A stretch of DNA of 30,028 nucleotides from Flavobacterium psychrophilum (lineage in GTDB: Bacteria > Bacteroidota > Bacteroidia > Flavobacteriales > Flavobacteriaceae). Below are positions 8,563-17,423 of this stretch, piece after piece. The stretch covers positions 1 through 30,028 of the forward strand of contig CAMCTL010000023.1 in NCBI GenBank assembly GCA_945878515.1, read 5' to 3'. Numbering within the stretch: the first letter of the stretch is position 1; every line of letters begins with the position of its first letter. A program made the translations under genes and the position numbers. A model generated the notes under the pieces. That model worked only from the letters and a program-made list of their open reading frames with translations. It made no database searches and had not been told where the DNA came from.

Positions 8563-9210
8563 TCAATTAATTAAGATAAATGTGTCGCTTTTCGGAATAC
8601 TTGTATTAGTATTATTAAAAATGAATTCTAATTTATTTATGTCCAAATCAATCATTCCATTACAAACTTTATCTTTAACAATAAATAATTTTGGTTTATT
8701 ATTCTCAAATAATAAATAAAGATAAATATTTTCAATTGAATAATTACAATCGACATCAGCCGCTAATATAAATTTGTTAGTTTCATCCATGATATAATTG
8801 TTTTTCTTTAAATTTATATTATACACTACACCATCATTTGCTAAGAAAAAATTATAAACTTCATATTCTATATCATCTTGAGTGTCACAAAACATAGAGG
8901 ATAAAGATTTCTTAAGACTTAGAAAATTATTGCTCAATGTTTTAACTTCGTAATTAGATAAATATTTACCACAATCAGCATTTGATGAATATGTACTTAA
9001 ATCATAATTGATTAGAGTATTCATAACTGCTATTGTTTTTTGATTTAAATCAATGGGAGAAACAACTCGAATTTTACCTGTGATATCATTTTTATAGTTC
9101 ACATTACTATAAGTAGAAGTTGTTAATACATTAAGAAATTGTTCATTCAGTGTTTGAGATTTACAAGAAATTGTAAAACTCAGAATTAGGAAACTTACTA
9201 TATATTTCAT
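8563..9210 (-). CDS. AT-rich lipoprotein, candidate immunity protein of the muramidase unit
   Basis: 215 residues with a short signal sequence ending FTISC (C16), a likely lipoprotein. The rest is Asn/Leu/Ile-rich, with several Cys residues (about 79, 108, 157, 184) and no domain I recognise. It begins 15 bp after the muramidase gene on the same strand. Its base composition is visibly more AT-rich than the upstream Sel1 and transglutaminase genes, as is common for immunity genes in exchanged cassettes. A periplasm-facing lipoprotein is the expected topology for a protein that guards against a peptidoglycan-cutting enzyme. The function is inferred only from position and topology. Confidence 0.7.
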   Translation of the reverse strand: MKYIVSFLILSFTISCKSQTLNEQFLNVLTTSTYSNVNYKNDITGKIRVVSPIDLNQKTIAVMNTLINYDLSTYSSNADCGKYLSNYEVKTLSNNFLSLKKSLSSMFCDTQDDIEYEVYNFFLANDGVVYNINLKKNNYIMDETNKFILAADVDCNYSIENIYLYLLFENNKPKLFIVKDKVCNGMIDLDINKLEFIFNNTNTSIPKSDTFILIN

Positions 9211-9225
9211 TTTTTTTATTTTTAA

Positions 9226-10716
9226 TTAAAAACAATCTTTTTTTGATAGATCTTTATCACTTATCAATTTTGCATATTCTTCCGCCATTTTTCCATCGTA
9301 ATTATTCTTTTTGTATTTAGGTCCGTTATATTTTGATGCAAATTCTGTCCATCGATTATTTTGAATTTCATCGATTAAATTCTTAGAACTTATATAATTG
9401 GCAAATGCTTTTAAATGCAAATCAACATTTGCAGAGGTCATGTCCTTATAAAAATCTTCTAAATTAGAGTAACCAGCTGCCTTATAATTCGCTCCCATGA
9501 TTTGAAATCCTCCATATGATGCTGATTGTATTGCAGCAGAAGGATCCAAGGCATAAGCCGCACGTAGTTTTTGTAACTGTTCTGAATATAAACCATATCC
9601 ACCTTCTGTGGGATTTGATAGACTAGGGTGAGAATTGTCATATTTACCATTTGTTAAAGTACTAAAATAATGTCTTTCAAATAAAACTTTTGGTTCTCCA
9701 TTTCCTCTAAAAGCATTTCCTTCCGTTTCCACATTATAGACAGTTAATAACTGTTGTATTGAAAGATTGAGTTTATTTGATAGTTCTAATAAAACAGTTT
9801 TAGATATCTTTTTGGAACAATCCCCCCCACAACTCCCACTCACTGGCTCCACCTCACATTTCCCGCATTTATTCAGTTTATGTATGTTAGTGTTATTGTC
9901 ATCACAATCAGTACCTTTAGTAGTAGTTTTGTAAAGTCCTTGCTCTTTGGCACTAATTATGCCAGCGTCATAACCATCTCCATCATTGTCTATAAAGTAG
10001 TCTTTGTAGCAATTGTTGGTTATGAGAATGTTGCTGTCGTTACAATCTTCTCCTTTGGTTGTGTTTCTCCAGCCAGTTCCTGGGGAATCTTTTTGAGTTG
10101 GAATACCAAATAAACTGTCGTGCCATTCATCGCCATCACCGTCATAATACCAAGGACGGGGTAGTTTTTCGCATTGGCAAAGCTCTTTATTTAATACGAG
10201 ATAGTCTCCTAGACATATTAATTGACATGTACCTGGAGGGGTGTCATCTGTTGGTTCCTCCTCAGGACATTCATCAATTCCTGTATTACCTCCTATACAG
10301 CCGCAAGAGGCCAAATAAGCGGTTCCGTTTAGGTCTCCGTTACAATCTACTTCTTCTGGACATTCATCAATTCCAGTATTACCTCCAATACAGCCGCAAT
10401 TGCTTTCATAAGCAGTTCCATTTTGAACTCCATTGCAATCAATTGTTCCCGTACCACCACAGTCTTTTAATACATAAGTATCATACCAATAGGTGCTTAT
10501 ATGAGCCGCAGTAGCACAGTAATATTCGTCTATTTGTGTAAAATAAATATCATAACATTCAAATGATTCCACGAGTTCAGTTTGTTCAGAGGTACATACC
10601 GAATTACCTGAATTACCAGAATTATTATTTTCTCCACGATAAACCTGCGCATACCCCATTTCCCCACACAGCAAGCATAAGAACGTGAGTACGAATATAT
10701 AATAATTTTTCTTCAT
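9226..10716 (-). CDS. Secreted modular N-acetylmuramidase with CGCIGG repeats and Asp-rich calcium-binding-like repeats
   Basis: 496 residues. Signal peptide 1-23 (LTFLCLLCGEMGYA). Residues 93-152 carry two CNG..NGTAY...CGCIGGNTGIDECPEE repeats. Residues 188-275 have Asp-rich repeats of thrombospondin-type-3 style: YYDGDGDEWHDS, GEDCNDSN, DNDGDGYD, GTDCDDNN. Residues 302-490 match the N-acetylmuramidase domain PF11860: YNVETEGNAF (E330 likely catalytic), VLFERHYF (345-351), SYGGFQIMG and FASKYNGPKYKKNNYDGKMAEEY. That domain cleaves peptidoglycan between MurNAc and GlcNAc and occurs in phage lysins and interbacterial effectors. It starts 5 bp after the Sel1/T9SS gene and is followed by a lipoprotein. 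It has no T9SS tail of its own, so its exit route beyond Sec is unclear. Confidence 0.88.
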   Translation of the reverse strand: MKKNYYIFVLTFLCLLCGEMGYAQVYRGENNNSGNSGNSVCTSEQTELVESFECYDIYFTQIDEYYCATAAHISTYWYDTYVLKDCGGTGTIDCNGVQNGTAYESNCGCIGGNTGIDECPEEVDCNGDLNGTAYLASCGCIGGNTGIDECPEEEPTDDTPPGTCQLICLGDYLVLNKELCQCEKLPRPWYYDGDGDEWHDSLFGIPTQKDSPGTGWRNTTKGEDCNDSNILITNNCYKDYFIDNDGDGYDAGIISAKEQGLYKTTTKGTDCDDNNTNIHKLNKCGKCEVEPVSGSCGGDCSKKISKTVLLELSNKLNLSIQQLLTVYNVETEGNAFRGNGEPKVLFERHYFSTLTNGKYDNSHPSLSNPTEGGYGLYSEQLQKLRAAYALDPSAAIQSASYGGFQIMGANYKAAGYSNLEDFYKDMTSANVDLHLKAFANYISSKNLIDEIQNNRWTEFASKYNGPKYKKNNYDGKMAEEYAKLISDKDLSKKDCF

Positions 10717-10721
10717 GGCGC

Positions 10722-12263
10722 TTATTGTTTTATTAAAATAGTTCGTAGAACTTGGTCGTTATAATACAAGTTCAGGATGTAGTTGCCCTTGGGGGCATTA
10801 AAATTGATGCTTTGCTCTTGTTGTCCTGTACCGCTGGTTATGAGGTTTTGCTGATGCTTTAGCAGTCCCATTAGGTCATAAATCTTGATGGAGATGGGGG
10901 TTTGTTGCGCTAGGTCAAAACTGAGTTTAAAGTTATCTGCCGGAACAGGGTTAGGATACACCACGAGTTGGCTAACAATGGCTGCGCTAGGGTCTATGGC
11001 AACTTCCTGAAGGCTTTGTAGAATGATGTACATGGGTTTTTCGTTTTCTCGCTCTTTGATGTTGTAGAGTTGCAGGTTGCCCACGATATACACATCGCCT
11101 TGGTTTTCGACCACTTGCAGTTTGGCATTCTTGAAACGGTAGCTGCTCAGGGCAGGTGCTCCATAATTACTATCGACACGGTCTATATTGGTGTCCTTGA
11201 ACACTATGTTTTTTGCCTCGATACTCGCTTTAAAGTTGATGGTGTCGCCCTCTTGCTCTAGCCAAATGCCGGTGAGGTCTTGGTCGTTTTGGTCTATGCT
11301 CACCTCAATGGTGTTTTGGGTCAAAACGTTTTGTCCACTCCAGTCATAGCGTAGCAAAGTGCCTGTATAATTCCCGCTAATGTCTTCTTTATTGATTTTT
11401 TGTTTTACAAATGGTAGTTTTTTTGGTGTTTTAATAGGGGCGTTTTCTACCTCTTGGTCTAGTGGTTTGGATACGGTTTGTAATTGGTTGGGGGCAGCGT
11501 TTTCTACCTCAGGGTTATCCAGGTCGTCTTGGGCTCTTTTCAGTCCCTGTTTGGCTGCCTTTTCAAAATAGGTTTTGGCTTTACTAGCATCCACAGTTAC
11601 ACCATAGCCGTTTTGGTAACAGTAGCCCAGCATATAGGTGCCCATAACGTGGTTTTTGTTATCGGCTTGTTCAAAAAGGGCAATGGCTTTGCTGTAATCT
11701 TGTGGCACACCAAAACCTTTGTAATGCAAATAGCCTTGGGCATAGAGACAACCTACGCTTCCGTTTTGAGCCCCCTCGATAAAAATTTTCATAGCTTGCT
11801 TATAATTTTGTTCTGTGCCTTTACCGTCTTTGTGCATTTCGCCCCAGCGTTGCCAAGCATCTATATAGCCTGCTTTGGCGGCTTTCTCATAGTAAGCTAA
11901 TGTTTTCGTTAGGTCTTTAGGCACGCTAATGCCTTCTCTGTAATACAAGGCTATGTTGTAATAGGCTTTTGAGTAACCATTTTGTGCCGCTTTTTCAAAC
12001 CATTCCAAAGCTAAAGTTTCGTTTATGGCAACGCCAATGCCTTTGCTATAAATAAGCCCTAGTGCATTCATGGCTTGAGCATTGCCTTCGGCTGCCTTTC
12101 TTGTAAAGGTGGCAAGTGCCGCTGTGGGGTTATACTTGCTAGTGCCTTCTATAAGCTGTATTCTAGCGATTCGCATTTCATCATCTGGTTTTTCTTGCGA
12201 AAAAATGCTCATACTGCCCACAAGCATTAGTAGGGCAAGCCCTTTTTTGACTGTTTTTTTCAT
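10722..12263 (-). CDS. Secreted Sel1-repeat protein with T9SS type A sorting domain
   Basis: 513 residues. Signal peptide ends near FSQ (21-23). Residues about 55-245 are Sel1 (SEL1-like TPR) repeats: A-x-x-x-G-x-x-x-A-x-x-x-L-G-x-x-Y-x-x-G-x-G-V, at least five. A linker follows, then a beta-rich domain (about 290-425, opening DISGNYTGTLLRYDW). Residues 434-513 are a type A T9SS tail: VVYPNPVPADNF, IKIYDLMG, GNYILNLYYN, ILIKQ. The product should pass the inner membrane by Sec and the outer membrane by T9SS. Its 3' end has been copied to 8337-8503. Ends 5 bp before the muramidase ATG. The gene is less AT-rich than those downstream. It could be a surface scaffold for the downstream secreted proteins; that is inference. 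Confidence 0.88.
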   Translation of the reverse strand: MKKTVKKGLALLMLVGSMSIFSQEKPDDEMRIARIQLIEGTSKYNPTAALATFTRKAAEGNAQAMNALGLIYSKGIGVAINETLALEWFEKAAQNGYSKAYYNIALYYREGISVPKDLTKTLAYYEKAAKAGYIDAWQRWGEMHKDGKGTEQNYKQAMKIFIEGAQNGSVGCLYAQGYLHYKGFGVPQDYSKAIALFEQADNKNHVMGTYMLGYCYQNGYGVTVDASKAKTYFEKAAKQGLKRAQDDLDNPEVENAAPNQLQTVSKPLDQEVENAPIKTPKKLPFVKQKINKEDISGNYTGTLLRYDWSGQNVLTQNTIEVSIDQNDQDLTGIWLEQEGDTINFKASIEAKNIVFKDTNIDRVDSNYGAPALSSYRFKNAKLQVVENQGDVYIVGNLQLYNIKERENEKPMYIILQSLQEVAIDPSAAIVSQLVVYPNPVPADNFKLSFDLAQQTPISIKIYDLMGLLKHQQNLITSGTGQQEQSINFNAPKGNYILNLYYNDQVLRTILIKQ

Positions 12264-12315
12264 ATAAAATTGTTTTAATTGGTTTATTGTTTGTTGTTTA
12301 TTGTTTATGGTTTAA

Positions 12316-12406
12316 ACTTCCTACTTCTAACTTCCCACTTCTAACTTCTAACTTCTAACTTCTAACTTCTAACTTCTAACTTCTAACTTCTAACTTCCCA
12401 CTTCCT
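12316..12406. repeat. Heptamer tandem array, 13 units of acttcta and variants
   Basis: Thirteen contiguous 7-bp units: acttcct, acttcta, acttccc, then eight perfect acttcta (12337-12392), then acttccc and acttcct. It fills most of the 145-bp gap between the stop of the helical protein gene and the Sel1 gene start. A shorter, degenerate array of the same unit lies at 13837-13871. Confidence 0.95.
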
Positions 12407-12408
12407 CC

Positions 12409-13668
12409 TTACCATTTCAAGTTATTCTTCGTGCTTTTGACATTGGTTTGGGCTTGATTGATTTCGTCTAATTTTTTTAGGAGTTCGGGTTTTTTATTTT
12501 CAATATCCCGTTTCTCGAATAGATTGACTTGGTTGCTATCCATTTTAATTTTTTCGACAATAACCAGCGATCGTAGTTTGTAGATTTTAAATTCTTTGAG
12601 GGTTTGATCCTTGTCTATGCCAGTTACCAATTTTTGTTTTTCGAGTTCATCCCAACTATCGTTTGCAAATCTTAGTGCTTCTTTTTCGTTCTTTTTTATC
12701 AGTACGATTTGCAATTGTTTGGGAGTGAGTATTTGAAGAGTGTTTTTGTTAATAAATGGGGCTACAATTACCGTTTCATTTCCTTTCTTGGTGTTTTTGA
12801 GTAGTTCGAGTTCTCTACATTTCACTAATAGCGAATCGACTTGATTGGGAAGGAGTTCCAATTGTTTTTCGTGCAGCAAAGCCATAGCAAAAAAATTGTT
12901 CTGAAACATGTTATCGACTATAATTTTTTTGTGTAACAAAAACAAAGGTTGTTTTTCGAGCATAAATTTGGTTTTTTCGTCTTTGAGTTGTTTTTCATTA
13001 AATTTTTTGGCTTTTTCGTCTAAATAAATGGTTTCTGAGGTAACGTAGTTTAAGAGTTCGTTATAGGCTTTTTTTGGGTCTTTGTTTCTCACGAGGTTAA
13101 ATTTGGTGATAGTTTCCCACACCTTCTTTGCATGTGCTTTTGAGGGTTCGATATGCACAAAGTAGCCGAGCAAACTGTTTTGTTTTTTATCAAGAATAGA
13201 ATCTAATTTTTTTTTGTAATGCGGAATTAGTTTTATAGAATCTTTATTGGTTTGGTTTTCGAGATAATCTATTTGTTTTTTTATGGCTTCAATTTGTTTT
13301 TCGTTCAAATTCAATTGTTGAGCTTTGACCAATGCCAACAAAAAGCGATTGTCTTTGTCTTCTTGATACAAAAAGTTATCCAGCTCGTTTTGACCCAAAA
13401 CACCTTGTAGGAGTGCTTTGTTTATAACATAAAACTCTTTTAGTTTTGCTGGAGGCAGATTGCTTTTTTGAACATTCGCTAAGCTGTCATTGGTTAGCAA
13501 CCGTTGTGCTAATTGGAGTTGACTTTCTTCGGAGAGTGCAATTTTTGAGTTCAATTCATTCAGGTTGCACACAATATGTGCAGGAAAACGGGCAATCACT
13601 TTAGGGCTAATTTGTGCATAACCTTGATAAATGCTACAAAGACAGATGAGGATGAGGATTTTTTTCAT
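12409..13668 (-). CDS. Secreted helical protein with LTxxQ-like motifs, unknown function
   Basis: 419 residues, signal peptide ending GYAQ (about 16-19). I do not recognise a named family. The mature part is almost all helical and rich in Lys, Leu, Gln and Glu. Short segments recur that resemble the LTxxQ motif of Spy/CpxP periplasmic chaperones: LSEESQLQLA (45-54), LNLNEKQIEAI, LELLPNQVDSLL, QILTPKQLQIVL and MDSNQVNLFEK. That similarity is my reading and would need a profile search. It lies between the transglutaminase-like gene and the Sel1 gene, all on one strand but separated by repeat-filled gaps of 145 and 210 bp. It is probably periplasmic or surface-exposed. Confidence 0.75.
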   Translation of the reverse strand: MKKILILICLCSIYQGYAQISPKVIARFPAHIVCNLNELNSKIALSEESQLQLAQRLLTNDSLANVQKSNLPPAKLKEFYVINKALLQGVLGQNELDNFLYQEDKDNRFLLALVKAQQLNLNEKQIEAIKKQIDYLENQTNKDSIKLIPHYKKKLDSILDKKQNSLLGYFVHIEPSKAHAKKVWETITKFNLVRNKDPKKAYNELLNYVTSETIYLDEKAKKFNEKQLKDEKTKFMLEKQPLFLLHKKIIVDNMFQNNFFAMALLHEKQLELLPNQVDSLLVKCRELELLKNTKKGNETVIVAPFINKNTLQILTPKQLQIVLIKKNEKEALRFANDSWDELEKQKLVTGIDKDQTLKEFKIYKLRSLVIVEKIKMDSNQVNLFEKRDIENKKPELLKKLDEINQAQTNVKSTKNNLKW

Positions 13669-13878
13669 GTTTTAATAATGGTTTATTGTTTGTTGCTATT
13701 TGGACGCGGATTAAACGGATTCGCTAAAGCGAAGACGCAGATAAAAACTGATTTTATTTGTTTTGTTGTTTGTTGTTTGTGTTTTGTTGTTTGTTGTTAT
13801 AGTTTGTGGTTTCATAATTTTGGTTTATAGTTTTAAACTTCTAACTTCTAGCCTCTAACCTCCCACTTGGGGGCTGCG
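13669..13878. repeat. Low-complexity spacer with ttgtttgttgtt runs and five heptamers
   Basis: A 210-bp gap without a gene. It has repeated tgtttgttgttt tracts (about 13676-13810) and five heptamers at 13837-13871 (acttcta twice, gcctcta, acctccc, acttggg). The layout, T/G tract then heptamers, mirrors the gap at 12264-12408. Confidence 0.8.
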
Positions 13879-15435
13879 CTAATACCAAGTTCTTTCTCCT
13901 TTATCATCTAACACAAAGGGGCGTTCTAATCCTTTTGAATCAGTTGCCAGTAATAGTAGGAGGGCGTTTTTGGGTACTTTTTCAAATACAAACGATTCGG
14001 TTGTGGGTGTGGCTTTTTGGGTGCCTATTAGTTTCCATTGGTTGTCCCAATAGAAAAGTTTGTAGATGACCTCAGGTTTAATCAATAAATAACTAGCAAA
14101 CGAGCTGATAGTTACGTTTTGTAGTTGTTTGAAATTGGGCGTGAGTATTCGATTTTCATTTTCTCCAATAATGATAGGATATCCAGCTGGAATCAATTTA
14201 CCATCAATGTAATATTGTGGCAGGATGACCGTTTTTTTGCACATATCTTTAAATTCCACTTGACGATTCACTATATCTCCCCACCAAAATGTTTTCCATT
14301 TCAAACCGTTAAATGTGGCTGAATAAGCTATTTTTTGTGGAATGGTTGTTTGGGTCAAACTGCATTTTACATGAGCGGTTGCCACATACTCAGGTGTTAC
14401 ATCTATGTAGTTTTTTAATCTTAAAAAGTTTTCAGGAATTGAGTTTATACTTATCTTAGATGCTAAGGCATTGGCTTGTTTACTATAAGTGGTTCGAAGC
14501 ACTTTGGCAGGTTCTCTTTTTAAGGGAGCTACGGCTTTTGATTCGCCATAATCAAAAGGAATGGGTTGGTTGCCATCAAAAAATGTATTGGTAAAATGAC
14601 CACTCGTTGCTGTAGCCCAATAGGGAATAGTATTTATAGTGGCAGGAATCCCTATAGATCGCATGGTAAAAACACCCAAATCGGCCATATCTTCGCAAGG
14701 CCCTTGCTTGCGCATCAGGAGTTGCATACTGCCTAATCGTGGTAAGGGTTCGTCGCGGCCACCGCTACCCCAAGTGTTTTTAAACCAACTCATCGCCTCG
14801 TCTTTGGCATAAGGCAAAGCAGGAGTAAAACCCACTTCTTTTATTTTATCGGTAATCCAATTGAATTTTGAATAATACGCCTTGCGCCATTCTTGTATTG
14901 GTTCTATAGTGATTCGATAGGGCAAAATGTATTCGCAAAAACTTTCGAAGCTAACATTCTTATTCGTTGCGTTTTGCCACGAGGCAAAAGCATTTTCTAT
15001 GTTCTGAATTAAATAATCGCCTTTGATAGTTTCCAAGTCTTGATAGGTTATGGTTTTGGGTTTTAGTCCAGGATTTTGTTTTTTGATGCTATCAAAAACT
15101 TTGGCTACTACATCAAAATTGGGATAATCTAACTCGTTAAAGGGAATTTTTTTGCCCTCAATGTTTTCCCAATAATAATCAGCACTGTAATGAATATCCA
15201 TATTGGAAATCAAAAAGTAGATGGCTTTCAATTTCAAAGGGTCATTTGTCTTGTGGCAATAGGCAATGGCTTTTTCTAACTCTATTCGATTATTTCCTGC
15301 TTTTTTTAGGTTTTCTTCTACTGCGGCAGGATGTTGAGCGTTGCTCCCCAAAGAACATAAAACTAATGCGAGGAGTATTTTGAATGAGCAATACTGAGTT
15401 TTTCTCTGGAGAATAATGGTTTTATTTAGCGTCAT
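13879..15435 (-). CDS. Transglutaminase-like (papain-fold) secreted protein
   Basis: 518 residues with a Sec signal after a charged start, cleavage near SNAQ (31-34). The core has the transglutaminase triad pattern: the nucleophile Cys in RKQGPCEDMADLGVFTMRS (about 250), the His in ATSGHFTNTFF (about 280) and an Asp in PIPFDYGESK. The N-terminal 200 residues are helical and the C-terminal part beta-rich (ending in a strand-rich LLLLATDSKGLERPF). Secreted transglutaminase-like proteins of Bacteroidota are mostly uncharacterised; the fold can be protease, amidase or cross-linker. Its start overlaps the stop of the O-antigen-ligase-like gene by 14 bp, so translation is probably coupled. Assigned start is the first ATG of the frame, inside that overlap; a later start is possible. 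Confidence 0.82.
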   Translation of the reverse strand: MTLNKTIILQRKTQYCSFKILLALVLCSLGSNAQHPAAVEENLKKAGNNRIELEKAIAYCHKTNDPLKLKAIYFLISNMDIHYSADYYWENIEGKKIPFNELDYPNFDVVAKVFDSIKKQNPGLKPKTITYQDLETIKGDYLIQNIENAFASWQNATNKNVSFESFCEYILPYRITIEPIQEWRKAYYSKFNWITDKIKEVGFTPALPYAKDEAMSWFKNTWGSGGRDEPLPRLGSMQLLMRKQGPCEDMADLGVFTMRSIGIPATINTIPYWATATSGHFTNTFFDGNQPIPFDYGESKAVAPLKREPAKVLRTTYSKQANALASKISINSIPENFLRLKNYIDVTPEYVATAHVKCSLTQTTIPQKIAYSATFNGLKWKTFWWGDIVNRQVEFKDMCKKTVILPQYYIDGKLIPAGYPIIIGENENRILTPNFKQLQNVTISSFASYLLIKPEVIYKLFYWDNQWKLIGTQKATPTTESFVFEKVPKNALLLLLATDSKGLERPFVLDDKGERTWY

Positions 15436-17332
15436 TTTTTAAAAAATCATAATGGTTAATGGTCGTTTTCAAAGTGTTTTTAGCGGTTCTACTAGAGGCA
15501 TTTTTATCAAGATTAAAAATCACTTTTCGGGCTATTCTTTTATAGTAAACTACTTTTGGCGAGGGTATTTTGGGTTTCAAATCCACAATTCCTTTGGCAG
15601 TTTGTATTGTATTTAGGGTGTCCTTTTGTAGGAAATGAAGTTTCATTAACTCAAAACGATAGCTAAATTTTGAAGGTTTTAGCAATATCAATTTTTGATA
15701 TTGAGCTATGGCATCCGATGGCTGATTCAGTTTATTGTAACAAGCGGCAGCACCTAAATGATAATCGACTTCGGTATTTATGGCACTCGCTTTTTTGAAA
15801 CAACTAATAGCAGCCGAATACTCTTTTAATTGAAAATGCAAACTGGCACGGTTTTGCCAATAATTGCTATCTACATCCAGTTGAGGTTCTAATTGTGTTA
15901 GTAATTTTTGGGCTTGTTTGTAATTGCCTTTGGCTATGAAGTCTGAAGCTATTTTATTTTGCCTATCGGCAATAGCCATAAAGACAAATAGATAAACAAG
16001 GTAACTGCAAATAGGCACTAACAGTGTGGCGAAAACTAGTCTTTGTGTTTTGTTTTGTCTAAATTGGAATGTTATTTTGCCTAACTGTAAAGGATTTTGT
16101 TTGCTATTCAGGATAGCGGCATACAAAAGCAGCAATCCCATTACTGGAGTAACAATCAAGGTGGTATTGACCATAGACATGATAATGAAAGCAATGACAG
16201 CAGCATAACTTATTTGATAAAGAATGTCGCTGTTGGTTTCTTGGAGTGTAAAAACTGTTTTATCAATAGTTTTAGGGTGTGTTTTTCTAGTGTGTAATAA
16301 AGTAGCAAAAAATAATACCATCAATGCTACTCCAATGATACCTCCTTCAACCCACTGTTGGAGTATTTCATTATAAGGCATATTGACAATGTCAACATTC
16401 TGTAATTCGTTTGTGGTAGCTTTGCCTTCTTGTATGTATTGAGATTGGTATTGATTGTAATCTCTTGAAAAATAGCCATATCCATAACCAGTAATAGGTT
16501 TTTCGATTACCATAAGGGTAGCTACTTTCCAAATAAACATTCGCCCTTCGGCAGAGGCTTTCTTCGCATCATATAGTTTAGAGCCTATGGAAATGAGTAT
16601 TAATAAACTGATTACCAGCAAGGTTTTGAGTGTCACTCGGTTTTTTTTGTCTTTTATCCATGATATAAATTGGTACTTTATTGCATAATAAATAAGTATT
16701 GAAACAGCACTGCCTATGTATGCAGCCCTACAATTGAGCAAAACAAGAGCAAATAGCACCATAACAAACCCTATTTGAGCCAGCTTTTTTAGAGAAGATT
16801 GGAACAAAAACAGAAAAGCAGGGATTGTAAGCGCGAGAAAAATAGCGGTTACATTGGGGTTTGTCCATGTGCCAGTTACAGTAAAGAAATTGTTTTTTGT
16901 AGCAATGACGCCAAAGTATTGTGCCATACAATAAACAGATTCCAAAACAGCCAACAAACTAACGCCTGCGAAAACAGTAAGGGGTTTACAATTTGAGTTA
17001 CCAAAAACTAAACTTGTTTTGAAAAAAAACAACCATAGTACCACAAAATAAAGACTGTAATAGTAGGTGGCATATCCTAGACTGTATTGAATAAGTAGGT
17101 ATAAAACCCAAAGAGCAAAAACAACAGTCGTTTTTGTATATACAAAACGCTTATAATTAGTTAGATCTAAACAAGAAGGGGTAATTACAAAAATTAAACT
17201 GCTTATGCAAAAGCCGTAGAAAGCAAAAGTAGTCTGATTAAAAAAGTAATCAACATTCACTAATCCAATAGCAATAACCACAAGTAAAATAATACTTGTA
17301 AATTGATTTAAAAATGTTTCTATTGCTTTCAA
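15422..17332 (-). CDS. O-antigen ligase/polymerase-like membrane protein with C-terminal TPR
   Basis: 636 residues. About a dozen hydrophobic segments span residues 10-450. The periplasmic signature of the Wzy_C (O-antigen ligase/PglL) family is clear: TGTWTNPNVTAIFLAL, the RAAYIGSAVSI helix and SAEGRMFIWKVATLMVIEKPITGYGYGYF. Residues about 460-600 form tetratricopeptide repeats (GNYKQAQKLL, YWQNRASLHFQLKEYSAAISCFKKASAI, YHLGAAACYNKLNQPSDAIAQY). Such proteins attach or polymerise lipid-linked glycans; the TPR-tailed kind is common in Bacteroidota, with the acceptor usually unknown. It heads the - strand gene series and overlaps the transglutaminase-like gene. In an operon with a T9SS cargo, it could act on surface polysaccharide or on glycoproteins, but that is inference. 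Confidence 0.87.
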   Translation of the reverse strand: MKAIETFLNQFTSIILLVVIAIGLVNVDYFFNQTTFAFYGFCISSLIFVITPSCLDLTNYKRFVYTKTTVVFALWVLYLLIQYSLGYATYYYSLYFVVLWLFFFKTSLVFGNSNCKPLTVFAGVSLLAVLESVYCMAQYFGVIATKNNFFTVTGTWTNPNVTAIFLALTIPAFLFLFQSSLKKLAQIGFVMVLFALVLLNCRAAYIGSAVSILIYYAIKYQFISWIKDKKNRVTLKTLLVISLLILISIGSKLYDAKKASAEGRMFIWKVATLMVIEKPITGYGYGYFSRDYNQYQSQYIQEGKATTNELQNVDIVNMPYNEILQQWVEGGIIGVALMVLFFATLLHTRKTHPKTIDKTVFTLQETNSDILYQISYAAVIAFIIMSMVNTTLIVTPVMGLLLLYAAILNSKQNPLQLGKITFQFRQNKTQRLVFATLLVPICSYLVYLFVFMAIADRQNKIASDFIAKGNYKQAQKLLTQLEPQLDVDSNYWQNRASLHFQLKEYSAAISCFKKASAINTEVDYHLGAAACYNKLNQPSDAIAQYQKLILLKPSKFSYRFELMKLHFLQKDTLNTIQTAKGIVDLKPKIPSPKVVYYKRIARKVIFNLDKNASSRTAKNTLKTTINHYDFLKNDAK

Positions 17333-17373
17333 ATTAGAACAGTTATATTTTCGATTACCATAACTTATTCTTA

Positions 17374-17400
17374 CAAATTTATTTTTATTAGTAATAGCAA
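17374..17400 (-). promoter_or_regulatory. Candidate Bacteroidota promoter for the - strand series
   Basis: On the - strand TAAATTTG (17374-17381) is a perfect TAnnTTTG -7 box. A TTG lies 16 bp upstream (17398-17400), slightly short of the usual 17-23 bp spacing. It is about 42 bp from the ATG at 17332. Just upstream is TACAGGACAGTACAGG (17405-17420). Confidence 0.45.
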
Positions 17401-17404
17401 CTAA

Positions 17405-17423
17405 CCTGTACTGTCCTGTATTT
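17405..17423 (-). promoter_or_regulatory. ACAGN repeat element upstream of the O-antigen-ligase-like gene
   Basis: On the - strand AAATACAGGACAGTACAGG, i.e. three ACAG[GT] pentamers. Similar elements lie at 17804-17828 and 21376-21394, upstream of + strand genes. Confidence 0.4.

Noticed and set aside
9880-10514. Open frames on the + strand opposite the muramidase gene
   Set aside because: They are antisense shadows of the Cys/Asp-rich repeats; the - strand frame has signal peptide, repeats and a known domain.
12316-12406. CRISPR array
   Set aside because: The units are contiguous 7-mers with no spacers and no cas genes nearby; it is a simple tandem repeat.
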